DNA from: Prevotella sp. E15-22
Lineage (GTDB): Bacteria; Bacteroidota; Bacteroidia; Bacteroidales; Bacteroidaceae
Length of the DNA stretch: 64,000 bases
Assembly: GCF_023204875.1 (NCBI RefSeq)
Contig: NZ_CP096247.1
Coordinates: 1,426,001 to 1,490,000 of the forward strand
Direction: 5' to 3'
Shown: piece by piece, positions 18,262-26,963 of the stretch
Layout: each line of letters starts with the position of its first letter
Numbering within the stretch: position 1 is the stretch's first letter
The notes under the pieces: generated by a model
Databases searched by the model: none
Told to the model about the DNA's origin: nothing
Seen by the model: the letters and a program-made list of their open reading frames with translations, nothing else
Position numbers and translations under genes: made by a program

Positions 18262-18869
18262 AACTAAATACTAATTCTAACGCGTACATTATTATATATA
18301 GTGCGATTATGGTACTTATCGTAGCATTCTTGTTGGCTTTCGTCTCTCAGACGCTGAAGCCCATGCAGGACAAGAACGTAGCTCTTGATACAGAGAAGCA
18401 GATTCTGAATTCTCTGAATATGCGTGGACTGAGTGACGATGATGCTCATGCTACCTATGAGAAAATTGTGAAGTATGACGAGGCTCAGAACGTCTATGTA
18501 TGCACTCTCGAGAATGGTGACGTGAAATATGTATTACCCCTCAAGGGGCAGGGCATGTGGGGCGGCATCAGCGCTTTTCTGGCTATCGATAGCGACAAGA
18601 ATACTGTTTATGGTGCCTACTTCAACCATGAGAGTGAGACTGCCGGTCTAGGTGCAGAGATTAAGGACAACGCCGCTTGGCAGGCCAAGTTCCAGGGCAA
18701 GAAGATCTTTGCTGATGAGACAAAGGAAACACTGGCTCTGTCTGTAGAGAAAGCTGTCAACAACGAAACAACGGTCGATGCCGTTACTGGTGCTACCGTT
18801 ACTTCTACGGCTGTCAGTAAGATGCTGAAGGACCAGTTGGCCAAGTATATGGACTTTTTAAAGAACTAA
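18258..18869 (+). CDS. nqrC: Na+-NQR subunit C
   Basis: 203 residues. One N-terminal membrane anchor (IIYSAIMVLIVAFLLAFVS) is followed by the FMN-binding domain with V173-DAVTGATVTS, in which T180 should carry covalent FMN. The ATG overlaps the nqrB stop (ATGA). A good ribosome-binding site, GGAGG at 18247-18251, lies six bases before it. NqrC is somewhat shorter than gammaproteobacterial homologues (~250), as is usual in Bacteroidetes. Confidence 0.97.
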   Translation: MKLNTNSNAYIIIYSAIMVLIVAFLLAFVSQTLKPMQDKNVALDTEKQILNSLNMRGLSDDDAHATYEKIVKYDEAQNVYVCTLENGDVKYVLPLKGQGMWGGISAFLAIDSDKNTVYGAYFNHESETAGLGAEIKDNAAWQAKFQGKKIFADETKETLALSVEKAVNNETTVDAVTGATVTSTAVSKMLKDQLAKYMDFLKN

Positions 18870-18875
18870 TGAACT

Positions 18876-19484
18876 ATGGCACTATTTAGTAAGCAAAATA
18901 AAGAGGCGTTCACCAATCCGTTGAACCTCGACCACCCAATCCTCGTACAGGTGTTGGGTATCTGCTCGGCGCTTGCTGTGACTAGTCAGTTGAAGCCTGC
19001 TATTGTGATGGGTTTGGCTGTGACTGTTATTACGGCTTTTGCCAATGTAATTATCTCTATTATCCGCAATACCATTCCTACACGTATCCGTATCGTGGTA
19101 CAGTTGGTTGTTGTGGCTGCTTTGGTGACTATCGTCAGTCAGATTCTCAAGGCTTATGTCTATGATGTTAGTGTACAGCTCTCTGTCTATGTGGGTCTGA
19201 TTATCACCAACTGTATCCTGATGGGACGTCTGGAGGCGTTCGCCATGCAGAACAAGCCTTGGCCTTCGTTCCTCGATGGTGTGGGCAATGGTCTAGGCTA
19301 TGCCATGATTCTGATTATCGTGGGTGCTGTGCGCGAGTTCTTCGGACGTGGCTCTCTGTTGGGCTTCCAGATTATTGATTGTAAGGACTTTAATAATGGC
19401 ATGATGACGATGCCTGCTATGGCGCTGATCCTCGTGGGTATTGTTATCTGGGTACACCGTGCTTATTTTTATAAGGAGAAGTAA
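18876..19484 (+). CDS. nqrD: Na+-NQR subunit D
   Basis: 202-residue membrane protein of the NqrDE/RnfAE family with six predicted membrane helices. Motifs: NPLNLDHPILVQVLGICSALAVT, YVGLIITNCILMGRLEAFAM (the TNC cysteine is part of the intramembrane iron site shared with NqrE), and FLDGVGNGLGYAMILIIVGAVREFFGRGSL. It lies between nqrC (6-base gap) and nqrE (3-base gap). Confidence 0.97.
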   Translation: MALFSKQNKEAFTNPLNLDHPILVQVLGICSALAVTSQLKPAIVMGLAVTVITAFANVIISIIRNTIPTRIRIVVQLVVVAALVTIVSQILKAYVYDVSVQLSVYVGLIITNCILMGRLEAFAMQNKPWPSFLDGVGNGLGYAMILIIVGAVREFFGRGSLLGFQIIDCKDFNNGMMTMPAMALILVGIVIWVHRAYFYKEK

Positions 19485-19487
19485 ATT

Positions 19488-20111
19488 ATGGAACACGCAA
19501 TATCATTATTCTTCCGTTCGATTTTTGTCGACAACATGATCTTTGCTTTCTTCCTGGGCATGTGTTCGTTCCTTGCCGTTTCGAAGAATGTGAAGACGTC
19601 ATTGGGACTGGGAATGGCAGTAACTTTCGTGCTGTTTGTTACCGTACCTGTTGACTATTTGCTCCAGACAAAGGTGCTCTCTGAGGATGGCATCTTCGGT
19701 ATGGACCTCTCATATTTGTCGTTCATCCTGTTCATTGCCGTTATCGCCGGTATCGTGCAGTTGGTCGAGATGATCGTAGAGAAGTACTCACCTTCGCTCT
19801 ATGCTGCACTGGGTATCTTCCTCCCTTTGATTGCCGTTAACTGTGCCATCATGGGTGCCTCGCTCTTCATGCAGCAACGCATCCTGCTTGATCCCAGCGA
19901 GACAAAGGCTATCACTAGCATCGGTGACGCCGTAGTCTATGCTTTGGGTTCTGGTATTGGCTGGACATTGGCTATCGTGGCAATGGGTGCCATTCGTGAG
20001 AAGATGCAGTATAGCGATGTGCCCAAACCCCTGCAGGGTCTCGGCATCACGTTTATTACTGTGGGTCTGATGGCTATGGCCATGATGTGTTTTAGTGGAC
20101 TTAAAATCTAA
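19488..20111 (+). CDS. nqrE: Na+-NQR subunit E
   Basis: 207-residue membrane protein, paralogue of NqrD. It has [31 protein letters not shown] (cysteine in the first helix) and [15 protein letters not shown] (the NC of the second half), which with NqrD form the membrane-embedded iron site. AAGGAG lies 9 bases before the ATG. nqrF follows after 14 bases. Confidence 0.97.
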   Translation: MEHAISLFFRSIFVDNMIFAFFLGMCSFLAVSKNVKTSLGLGMAVTFVLFVTVPVDYLLQTKVLSEDGIFGMDLSYLSFILFIAVIAGIVQLVEMIVEKYSPSLYAALGIFLPLIAVNCAIMGASLFMQQRILLDPSETKAITSIGDAVVYALGSGIGWTLAIVAMGAIREKMQYSDVPKPLQGLGITFITVGLMAMAMMCFSGLKI

Positions 20112-20125
20112 GGAGGGCGACAGTT

Positions 20126-21388
20126 ATGTTTATATTAAATAGTATTATCGTTTTCCTGGTGACGATTATCGCTATCGTCATCATTCTGCTTGTAGCGAAG
20201 AAATATCTTTCGCCCAGCGGTAATGTTAATATCACCGTGAATGGTGACCGTGTGCTCAATGTTCCTCAAGGTAATAACTTGATGGCTACGCTCAACGAGA
20301 ACGGCATCTTCTTGCCTTCTGCTTGTGGTGGTAAGGCCTCATGCGGCCAGTGTAAGGTACAGGTTCTTGAGGGTGGCGGCGAGATTCTTGATAGTGAGAA
20401 ACCCCATTTTACTCGTAAGCAAATTAAGGACCATTGGCGTCTGGGTTGCCAGTGTAAGGTTAAAGGTGATCTTAAAATCCATGTTGACGAGTCTATCTTG
20501 GGCGTTAAAGAGTATGAGTGTACCGTTATCTCTAACAAGAACGTGGCTACCTTCATTAAGGAGTTTAAGGTGCAACTGCCTGCTGGTGCCCATATGGATT
20601 TTCTGCCAGGTTCTTATGCCCAGATTCGTATTCCTAAGTTTGATTGTATCGACTATGATAAGGATTTCGACAAAAGTTTGATTGGTGACGAGTACCTGCC
20701 AGCTTGGGAGAAGTTTGGGCTCTTCCCCTTGAAGTGTAAGAATCCAGAGGATACCATCCGCGCATACTCAATGGCCAACTATCCTGCTGAGGGCGACGTG
20801 TTCATGTTGACCGTACGTATCGCTACTCCTCCGTTTAAGGCCGACCGTTCGGGCTTCATGGACGTGAATCCTGGTATCGCTTCGTCTTACATTTTCTCGC
20901 TTAAACCAGGCGATAAGGTGATTATGAGCGGACCTTTCGGCGACTTCCACCCACACTTCGATTCGAAGAAGGAGATGATTTGGGTTGGTGGTGGTGCTGG
21001 TATGGCTCCTCTGCGTGCTCAAATTATGCACATGACAAAGACACTGCACACCACCGATCGCGAGATGCATTATTTCTATGGTGCTCGTGCACTGAACGAA
21101 GTGTTCTATCTTGATGACTTCCTTGGATTGGAGAAGGAATTCCCCAATTTCCATTTCCATTTGGCTTTGGACCGTCCTGATCCCGCAGCCGATGCTGCAG
21201 GTGTGAAGTACACTCCAGGCTTCGTTCATCAAGTGATGTTGAATACTTATTTGAAGGATCATGAAGCCCCCGAGGACATTGAGTACTACATGTGTGGTCC
21301 TGGTCCCATGTCGAAAGCTGTGGTTTCAATGCTTGATTCTCTTGGTGTGGATCCTGAGTCAATCATGTATGATAACTTTGGAGGATAA
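20126..21388 (+). CDS. nqrF: Na+-NQR subunit F (NADH-oxidising flavoprotein)
   Basis: 420 residues. An N-terminal membrane helix (IIVFLVTIIAIVIILLVAKKYL) is followed by a 2Fe-2S ferredoxin domain with ligands in LPSACGGKASCGQCKV and GCQCKV, then an FAD domain (IRAYSMANYPAE) and a NADH-binding domain (WVGGGAGMAPLRAQIMH, with YYMCGPGPMSKAV near the end). It accepts electrons from NADH for the pump. Preceded by a strong GGAGGG ribosome-binding site (20112-20117). Last gene of the operon; terminator at 21438. Confidence 0.98.
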   Translation: MFILNSIIVFLVTIIAIVIILLVAKKYLSPSGNVNITVNGDRVLNVPQGNNLMATLNENGIFLPSACGGKASCGQCKVQVLEGGGEILDSEKPHFTRKQIKDHWRLGCQCKVKGDLKIHVDESILGVKEYECTVISNKNVATFIKEFKVQLPAGAHMDFLPGSYAQIRIPKFDCIDYDKDFDKSLIGDEYLPAWEKFGLFPLKCKNPEDTIRAYSMANYPAEGDVFMLTVRIATPPFKADRSGFMDVNPGIASSYIFSLKPGDKVIMSGPFGDFHPHFDSKKEMIWVGGGAGMAPLRAQIMHMTKTLHTTDREMHYFYGARALNEVFYLDDFLGLEKEFPNFHFHLALDRPDPAADAAGVKYTPGFVHQVMLNTYLKDHEAPEDIEYYMCGPGPMSKAVVSMLDSLGVDPESIMYDNFGG

Positions 21389-21437
21389 AGCCCTTTATTA
21401 TAGAATTTACGGACTTATTTTCCCAAAATACGTTTTT

Positions 21438-21475
21438 AAAGTTGCCAATGCGGTAAGTGTTGGCAACTTTTTTTT
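21438..21475 (+). terminator. Terminator of the nqr operon
   Basis: 11-bp perfect stem (AAAGTTGCCAA at 21438-21448, complement at 21460-21470), 11-base loop, then a T-tract. Confidence 0.92.
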
Positions 21476-21527
21476 ATGCGTGTTAAATTTTTGTTGGCAT
21501 AATGCGTTAAAAATACTTTTTATTTGT

Positions 21528-21535
21528 TACCTTTG
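21528..21535 (+). promoter_or_regulatory. Promoter -7 box of the kinase/nucleotidyltransferase gene
   Basis: TACCTTTG, 21 bases before the ATG at 21557. It lies after an upstream in-frame alternative start (21524), which helps to reject that start. No clear -33. Confidence 0.7.
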
Positions 21536-21556
21536 CAACATAAAACAGATATTACT

Positions 21557-23500
21557 ATGTTGAAGCTATTTGTACCGGGCAGATTGTGCCTGTTTGGAGA
21601 GCATACCGATTGGGCTGGTCATTATAGGACGATGAATGCTGATATTCTTCCTGGCGCTGCCATTGTGACAGGTATTGAGCAAGGTGTCTATGCGGAGGTT
21701 GAAAAGTCGACAGTTTTTGAAGTCTATAGTACGGCAAAGCAAATGGAAGGTATGTGGAGTGACTTCTCTTGCCCTATGGATGAACAAGCATTGAAGCGTG
21801 TCGCTCGTTCGGGTGATTTTTTCCGATACTGTGCTGGAGTGGCTTCATATATGCTAGAATGGTATAAAGTTGGTGGCGTGCGCATTACTATCACAGATAT
21901 GACACTTCCGATGAAAAGTGGTCTTTCTTCATCGGCTGCCATTTGTGTACTGGTTGCACGAGCCTTTAATCTGATTTATAAGCTGAACCTTAATACTATG
22001 GGCGAGATGAATATCGCCTATGTTGGAGAGCTGAGAACCTCTTCGCGTTGTGGACGTCTCGATCAGGCTTGTGCTTTTGGCGTTAAACCTAACCTAATGA
22101 CTTTTGATGGCGATGAAATAGAAGTTCAGACCCTAAATGTAAAGAAGCCGCTTTATTGGGTTTTTGCTGACTTATGTGCAGGAAAAAATACAATTAAAAT
22201 CTTAGCAGACCTAAACAAGGCATACCCTTTTCCTGCCAATGAACAAGAAAGAAAGCTTCATGAGGCGCTTGGCGTGAAGAATACGGAATTTGTCCAACGT
22301 GCTATTCAGTATATGGCTAATGGCGAAGTGGAACAGTTAGGCTTGCTGATGACGGAAACCGAAGCCGTTTTTAATGCTCAGGTTGCGCCAATGTGCCCAG
22401 AGGAACTAACTGCACCCAAACTGCATGCCATTCTTAACGATAAACACGTTAAAACACTGACTTATGGTGGTAAAGGTGTTGGTTCTCACGGAGATGGCGC
22501 CGTTCAGTTTCTAACTAAGGATCCTAATTGCCAACAGCAGTTGGTTGAGTACTTGAACAACCTAGGCATGCGTGCCTATTGTCTTACAATTAAGCCTGTT
22601 CATACGGTCCGTAAAGCGATTATTCCTGTGGCTGGTTTGGGTACACGTCTTTATCCAGCTACACGCTGTCTAAAAAAAGATTTTTTCCCTATTCCATGCC
22701 CTGATGGGATGGTGCGTCCCGTTATTCTGATTCTGTTAGAGGAACTTATTCAAAGTGGAATCGAAGAAATCTGTTTGGTATTGGGGAGTGAAGAGGAACG
22801 TAAGTTATATCGTGAATTCTTTGATCACCCATTGAGCTCCGAGCATTTCAATAAATTGAATGCAGAATCTCAAGAGTATGAAAATAGAATTCTTGATATC
22901 GGCAAACATTTGTATTATGTAATCCAAACAGAGAAGCGTGGCTTTGGTCATGCAGTATATCAAGCGGCAAATTTTGCAAAGGGTGAGCCCGTGTTACTTA
23001 TGTTGGGTGATACTTTGAGTCGTTCCATGACAAATAAACCTTGTGCTTTGCAGTTGATAGAGGCATATGAGCGTTATAATAAGCTTATGTTGGGTGTCTA
23101 TCCAGTTCCTTTGACAATGGTGAGCCACTTTGGTATCATGAGTGGAGTTTGGGAAGATAAAGATGAACGCGTCTTACATGTAAACACATTTGTTGAGAAA
23201 CCAAAAGCAAGCTATGCAGAAGAGTTCTTAGGTGTGAAAAACAAAAAGGGCGAAAAAGAGTATTGTTCGGTATTTGGACAATATATCCTAACTCCAGAAG
23301 TTTTTATGCAGCTAGGAGCAGATATTGCGGCAGCGGATGCATCGGGTGATTTTTCTAAAGAAATTGAACTCACATCTGCGTTGGAAGCAGTCCGTAGCCG
23401 TTCGGGTATGATAGGTTTGCGTTTGAAAGGCTATCGTTATGATATGGGAAACCCGTCAGCATTGGTTGAAACGGTGGTGGAATATTCTAAAAAGTTATAA
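21557..23500 (+). CDS. Bifunctional GHMP sugar kinase / sugar-1-phosphate nucleotidyltransferase
   Basis: 647 residues in two parts. Residues 1 to ~345 form a GHMP kinase: MLKLFVPGRLCLFGEHTDWAG at the N-terminus (galactokinase/mevalonate-kinase signature), the ATP loop MKSGLSSSAA, GRLDQACAFG and a C-terminal glycine-rich GGKGVGSHGDGAVQF. Residues ~352-647 form a GalU-like nucleotidyltransferase: KAIIPVAGLGTRLYPATRCLKKDFFPI, LLEELIQSGIEEICLVLG, LMLGDTL, FVEKP, and SVFGQYILTPEVF. The likely pathway is sugar to sugar-1-phosphate to NDP-sugar in one polypeptide. The order is opposite to Fkp of Bacteroides fragilis (nucleotidyltransferase first, then fucokinase) and the protein is shorter. The substrate is unknown; galactose-, glucuronate- or arabinose-like sugars are possible. 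Monocistronic. Confidence 0.88.
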   Translation: MLKLFVPGRLCLFGEHTDWAGHYRTMNADILPGAAIVTGIEQGVYAEVEKSTVFEVYSTAKQMEGMWSDFSCPMDEQALKRVARSGDFFRYCAGVASYMLEWYKVGGVRITITDMTLPMKSGLSSSAAICVLVARAFNLIYKLNLNTMGEMNIAYVGELRTSSRCGRLDQACAFGVKPNLMTFDGDEIEVQTLNVKKPLYWVFADLCAGKNTIKILADLNKAYPFPANEQERKLHEALGVKNTEFVQRAIQYMANGEVEQLGLLMTETEAVFNAQVAPMCPEELTAPKLHAILNDKHVKTLTYGGKGVGSHGDGAVQFLTKDPNCQQQLVEYLNNLGMRAYCLTIKPVHTVRKAIIPVAGLGTRLYPATRCLKKDFFPIPCPDGMVRPVILILLEELIQSGIEEICLVLGSEEERKLYREFFDHPLSSEHFNKLNAESQEYENRILDIGKHLYYVIQTEKRGFGHAVYQAANFAKGEPVLLMLGDTLSRSMTNKPCALQLIEAYERYNKLMLGVYPVPLTMVSHFGIMSGVWEDKDERVLHVNTFVEKPKASYAEEFLGVKNKKGEKEYCSVFGQYILTPEVFMQLGADIAAADASGDFSKEIELTSALEAVRSRSGMIGLRLKGYRYDMGNPSALVETVVEYSKKL

Positions 23501-23515
23501 TTCGTGCCCCAAAAT

Positions 23516-23546
23516 TTTGCGTTTCCGTCATTTTGCAGTACCTTTG
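23516..23546 (+). promoter_or_regulatory. Promoter of map
   Basis: TTTG (23516-23519), 19 bases, TACCTTTG (23539-23546); the ATG is 22 bases downstream. Confidence 0.82.
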
Positions 23547-23568
23547 CACCATTATAAACAAACAGGTT

Positions 23569-24426
23569 ATGGCAAAAAAACGCAGATGGCACTGTCATCC
23601 AGGACAGGAACCTACTGAATTTGATAAGAAAATTATGTATTGGGAGAGTAAGGGCAAGTTGGTTCCTACTCCCGATCTTATTAAGACCCCTGAGCAAATA
23701 GAGGGCATTCGTCGTGCAGGTGTGATTAATACCGGCGTTTTGGATGCAGTGGCTGCTGAGATTCATGCTGGTATGAACACTCTCGAGATTGATAAAATAT
23801 GTCGCAGCTATTGCGAAGAGCATGATGCAATTCCTGCCTGCCTTAACTATGAAGGCTTTCCGATGAGTGTATGTACCAGTATCAACGAGGTAGTATGCCA
23901 TGGTATTCCCAAAGAGGAGGATGTGCTTGAAGAGGGTGACATTATCAATGTCGATTTTACAACCATCAAGGATGGCTATTATGCAGATGCTTCACGTATG
24001 TTTATCATTGGAAAGACAACTCCTGAGAAGGAACAACTAGTGCGTGTCGCTAAAGAGTGTTTAGAGATAGGTATGGAAGCTGCCAAGCCTTGGGGCTTTG
24101 TGGGTGACATAGGTCATGCTATCAAGAAACATTGTAAGAAATATGGTTATGGTATCGTGAAAGACTTGGCTGGTCATGGTGTTGGCTTGAAGTTCCATGA
24201 AGAACCAGAAGTCGATCATGATAGTTATCGTGGCACTGGTATGCTCTTGGTTCCAGGAATGGTGTTTACCATAGAGCCGATGATAAATATGGGTACATGG
24301 CGTGTTTTTATTGATGCTGACGATCCATACGGCTGGGAAGTTATCACGGAAGATGAAAAACCTAGTGCCCAATGGGAACATACGTTGCTTATGACAGAGC
24401 ATGGTGTGGAAGTGTTAACTTATTAA
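23569..24426 (+). CDS. map: Methionine aminopeptidase, type I, with N-terminal extension
   Basis: 285 residues from MAKKRRWHCHPGQEPTEFD; an earlier in-frame start lies inside the promoter. Removes the initiator methionine from new proteins. The metal ligands can be seen in VDFTTIKDGYYADASRMF (two aspartates), GHGVGLKFHEEP (histidine), FTIEPMINMG (glutamate) and WEHTLL (glutamate). The extra ~40 N-terminal residues, with a basic RR and a WHCHPG motif, are not in the minimal E. coli enzyme and may help ribosome binding. tsaD follows after 65 bases without a clear promoter. Confidence 0.95.
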   Translation: MAKKRRWHCHPGQEPTEFDKKIMYWESKGKLVPTPDLIKTPEQIEGIRRAGVINTGVLDAVAAEIHAGMNTLEIDKICRSYCEEHDAIPACLNYEGFPMSVCTSINEVVCHGIPKEEDVLEEGDIINVDFTTIKDGYYADASRMFIIGKTTPEKEQLVRVAKECLEIGMEAAKPWGFVGDIGHAIKKHCKKYGYGIVKDLAGHGVGLKFHEEPEVDHDSYRGTGMLLVPGMVFTIEPMINMGTWRVFIDADDPYGWEVITEDEKPSAQWEHTLLMTEHGVEVLTY

Positions 24427-24491
24427 GGTTGTAATAATGATATGACGTAATAACAATAAACGTAATGTTATTATAACGACATAAAATTTAA

Positions 24492-25520
24492 ATGGAAAAC
24501 GATATTTACATATTGGGTATAGAGTCTAGTTGTGACGATACGTCGGCAGCCGTTTTGAAGAATGGCGTTCTATTGTCTAATGTAACAGCCTCACAAGCCG
24601 TTCATGAAGCCTATGGCGGCGTTGTTCCAGAATTGGCCTCACGTGCCCACCAGCAGAATGTGGTACCTGTAGTTGACCAAGCCATTAAACGTGCGGGCAT
24701 TACCAAGGAAATGCTGAGTGCTGTTGCCTTTACACGTGGTCCAGGCTTGATGGGGTCGTTACTTGTTGGCGTCAGTTTTGCAAAAGGTTTTGCTCGTTCG
24801 TTGGGCATTCCAATGATAGATGTCAACCACCTGCAAGGCCATGTGATGGCACATTTTATTGATGGTGGCGAGGGTGACTTTAATCCACCGCCCCTCCCAT
24901 TCTTATGCTTGTTGGTGAGTGGTGGTAATTCACAGATAGTGTTGGTGCGCGCTTATAACGATATGGAGGTACTTGGACAGACCATTGATGATGCTGCGGG
25001 TGAAGCTATCGATAAATGCTCAAAAGTTATGGGCTTAGGCTATCCTGGCGGTCCCATTATCGACCGCTTGGCACGTCAAGGTAATCCAAAGGCATATCAG
25101 TTCTCTGAGCCTCAGATTCCTGGGCTTAACTATAGTTTTTCGGGGTTGAAGACTTCGTTCCTTTATAACCTACGTAAGTGGGTGGAGAATGATTCGGAAT
25201 TCGTAGAGCATCATAAGGAAGATTTGGCTGCATCGTTGGAGTGGACTATTGTCGATATCTTGATGAAGAAGCTGCGCTTGGCAGTGAAGCAGACTGGTAT
25301 CAAACATGTTGCTGTTGCTGGCGGTGTTAGTGCTAACAATGGTCTTCGTAATGCTTTCAAAGACCATGCCCGTCGCTATGGATGGACAATTTATATTCCT
25401 AAGTTCAGTTATACCACAGATAATGCTGCGATGATTGGTATTGTGGGATACAAGAAATATCTGGATGGTGATTTCTGTAAGATTGATGCACCAGCATTTT
25501 CAAAAGTAACTTTTAAGTAA
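24492..25520 (+). CDS. tsaD: tRNA N6-adenosine threonylcarbamoyltransferase
   Basis: 342 residues. Transfers the threonylcarbamoyl group to A37 of tRNAs reading ANN codons, together with TsaB, TsaC and TsaE (none in the window). The ASKHA fold is clear: GIESSCDDTSAAV at the N-terminus, metal-binding H113-LQGH117, LLVSGGNSQIVLV, GQTIDDAAGEAIDKCSKVMGLGYPGGPIIDRLA, and AVAGGVSANNGLR. The pncC-like gene starts 6 bases downstream, so these are probably co-transcribed. Confidence 0.97.
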   Translation: MENDIYILGIESSCDDTSAAVLKNGVLLSNVTASQAVHEAYGGVVPELASRAHQQNVVPVVDQAIKRAGITKEMLSAVAFTRGPGLMGSLLVGVSFAKGFARSLGIPMIDVNHLQGHVMAHFIDGGEGDFNPPPLPFLCLLVSGGNSQIVLVRAYNDMEVLGQTIDDAAGEAIDKCSKVMGLGYPGGPIIDRLARQGNPKAYQFSEPQIPGLNYSFSGLKTSFLYNLRKWVENDSEFVEHHKEDLAASLEWTIVDILMKKLRLAVKQTGIKHVAVAGGVSANNGLRNAFKDHARRYGWTIYIPKFSYTTDNAAMIGIVGYKKYLDGDFCKIDAPAFSKVTFK

Positions 25521-25526
25521 AAAGAT

Positions 25527-26051
25527 ATGGATTTAGAAGGAAAAATCATTAGCAGAGAGGTGAGTCAGCTGCTATGGGAGTCTGAAAAGACCGTAGGTAC
25601 AGCCGAGAGTTGTACAGGTGGTCGCATTGGTGAGGCGTTGATTGCAGTTCCCGGTGCTTCAAAATATTTTAAGGGAGGCATTATTTGTTATGTTAACGAG
25701 GTGAAAGAGAACCTTTTAGGCGTTTCGCACGAGTTGATTGAAGAGAAAACAGCCGTTTGCGAAGAGGTGGCCATTGAAATGGTTAAGGGAGCATGTAAGG
25801 CCCTTAATACAGACTATGCTGTTGCTGCCACGGGTTTTGCAGGACCTGGTGGCGGTACGAAAGAAATTCCAGTGGGTACAATTTGGTTGGCCTGCGGCAC
25901 CCCAGAAAAACAGATAACATACAAGTTGAGCGAGGATGAAGGGCGCGATATCAATCTTCAGAATGCCACCAATCGAGCTATGAATTTGCTTTGCGAGTTC
26001 TTGAAGGCTGAAAGTGCAAACGGTACATCAGATAGTGAGGGTGAGTGTTAA
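25527..26051 (+). CDS. pncC: CinA C-terminal domain protein, probable nicotinamide-nucleotide amidase
   Basis: 174 residues, a stand-alone version of the CinA C-terminal domain. Motifs: TVGTAESCTGGRIGEALIAVPGASKYFKGGIICYVNEVK, AVAATGFAGPGGG and PVGTIWLACG. The family deamidates nicotinamide mononucleotide in NAD salvage. No N-terminal MoaB-like domain is present. The last ~12 residues (ESANGTSDSEGEC) are a short acidic tail. Likely in an operon with tsaD. An AT-rich weak hairpin at about 26056-26081 might end this transcript. Confidence 0.88.
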   Translation: MDLEGKIISREVSQLLWESEKTVGTAESCTGGRIGEALIAVPGASKYFKGGIICYVNEVKENLLGVSHELIEEKTAVCEEVAIEMVKGACKALNTDYAVAATGFAGPGGGTKEIPVGTIWLACGTPEKQITYKLSEDEGRDINLQNATNRAMNLLCEFLKAESANGTSDSEGEC

Positions 26052-26110
26052 AAATCATTAAGATTATTATAATTCTTAAATATACACTTCCAATTTACAA
26101 GAAAATTCAG

Positions 26111-26118
26111 TACCTTTG
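26111..26118 (+). promoter_or_regulatory. Promoter -7 box of the rpmB operon
   Basis: TACCTTTG, 51 bases before the L28 start; no exact TTTG at -33. Confidence 0.72.
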
Positions 26119-26169
26119 CACCCTGTTTGGAGTAAGTTACAATAAGGAACACAATTAAAGTAGATAGAA

Positions 26170-26433
26170 ATGTCGAAAATTTGTCAAATCACAGGAAAGA
26201 AGGCACAGATTGGTAACAATGTGTCTCACTCAAAGCACCGTACCAAGCGTAGCTTTGACGTAAACCTGTTCAGCAAGAAATTCTACTATGTAGAGGAAGG
26301 TTGCTGGATTCAGTTGAAGATTAGCGCTGCTGGCCTTCGCATGATTAATAAAGTAGGTCTTGACGCTGCACTGAAGCAGGCTGTTGCCAATGGCTTCGTG
26401 GATTGGAAGGACATTAAAGTAATAGGAGACTAA
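26170..26433 (+). CDS. rpmB: 50S ribosomal protein L28
   Basis: 87 residues starting [33 protein letters not shown], the L28 signature. First of three short genes (rpmB-rpmG-DUF4295) in the order usual for Bacteroidetes. rpmG follows after 6 bases. Confidence 0.97.
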   Translation: MSKICQITGKKAQIGNNVSHSKHRTKRSFDVNLFSKKFYYVEEGCWIQLKISAAGLRMINKVGLDAALKQAVANGFVDWKDIKVIGD

Positions 26434-26439
26434 TAGACC

Positions 26440-26631
26440 ATGGCAAGCAAGAAAGCAAAAGGTAATCGCGTCCAGGTAGTTCTGGAATGCACCGAGATGA
26501 AAAATAGTGGTCTTCCCGGCACCAGCCGTTACATTACGACCAAGAATCGTAAGAACACGCCTGAGCGCATGGAGTTGATGAAGTATAACCCCATCCTGAA
26601 GAAGATGACTCTTCACAAGGAGATTAAGTAA
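26440..26631 (+). CDS. rpmG: 50S ribosomal protein L33
   Basis: 63 residues with the L33 signature ([16 protein letters not shown] then [33 protein letters not shown]). It lacks the CxxC zinc motif, so it is a zinc-independent (C-) form. The next gene starts 15 bases on. Confidence 0.96.
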   Translation: MASKKAKGNRVQVVLECTEMKNSGLPGTSRYITTKNRKNTPERMELMKYNPILKKMTLHKEIK

Positions 26632-26646
26632 GATAAGTAAGACAGT

Positions 26647-26805
26647 ATGGCAAAGAAAACCGTTGCAACCCTCCACGAAGGTTCGAAGGATGGTCGCGCT
26701 TACTCAAAGGTCATCAAGATGGTTCGTAGTCCAAAGACTGGTGCTTACATCTTTGATGAGCAGATGGTTCCCAATGAGGCCGTTAAAGACTTCTTCAAGA
26801 ACTAA
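26647..26805 (+). CDS. DUF4295 family small basic protein
   Basis: 52 residues, MAKKTVATLHEGSKDGRAYS to VKDFFKN, lysine-rich. It lies directly after rpmG, the normal place of this family in Bacteroidetes. The basic composition and position suggest an accessory ribosomal protein; function is not established. The gene is followed by a terminator. Confidence 0.88.
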   Translation: MAKKTVATLHEGSKDGRAYSKVIKMVRSPKTGAYIFDEQMVPNEAVKDFFKN

Positions 26806-26830
26806 TTTTGTTATAGTATAGATATTAAAT

Positions 26831-26867
26831 AGGGAGTGTGATTATTATAACGCTCCCTGTTTTTTTT
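26831..26867 (+). terminator. Terminator of rpmB-rpmG-DUF4295
   Basis: 8-bp stem (AGGGAGTG at 26831-26838 and CGCTCCCT at 26851-26858, one G-U pair) followed by a run of T residues. Confidence 0.88.
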
Positions 26868-26963
26868 GATATATATAAGATAAATAAATATATTGTTATT
26901 CCTCAATAAGTATGTCATATATTCCTTCTAAACACCTTGTTTGTTTAGTTGAAATGTGACAAT

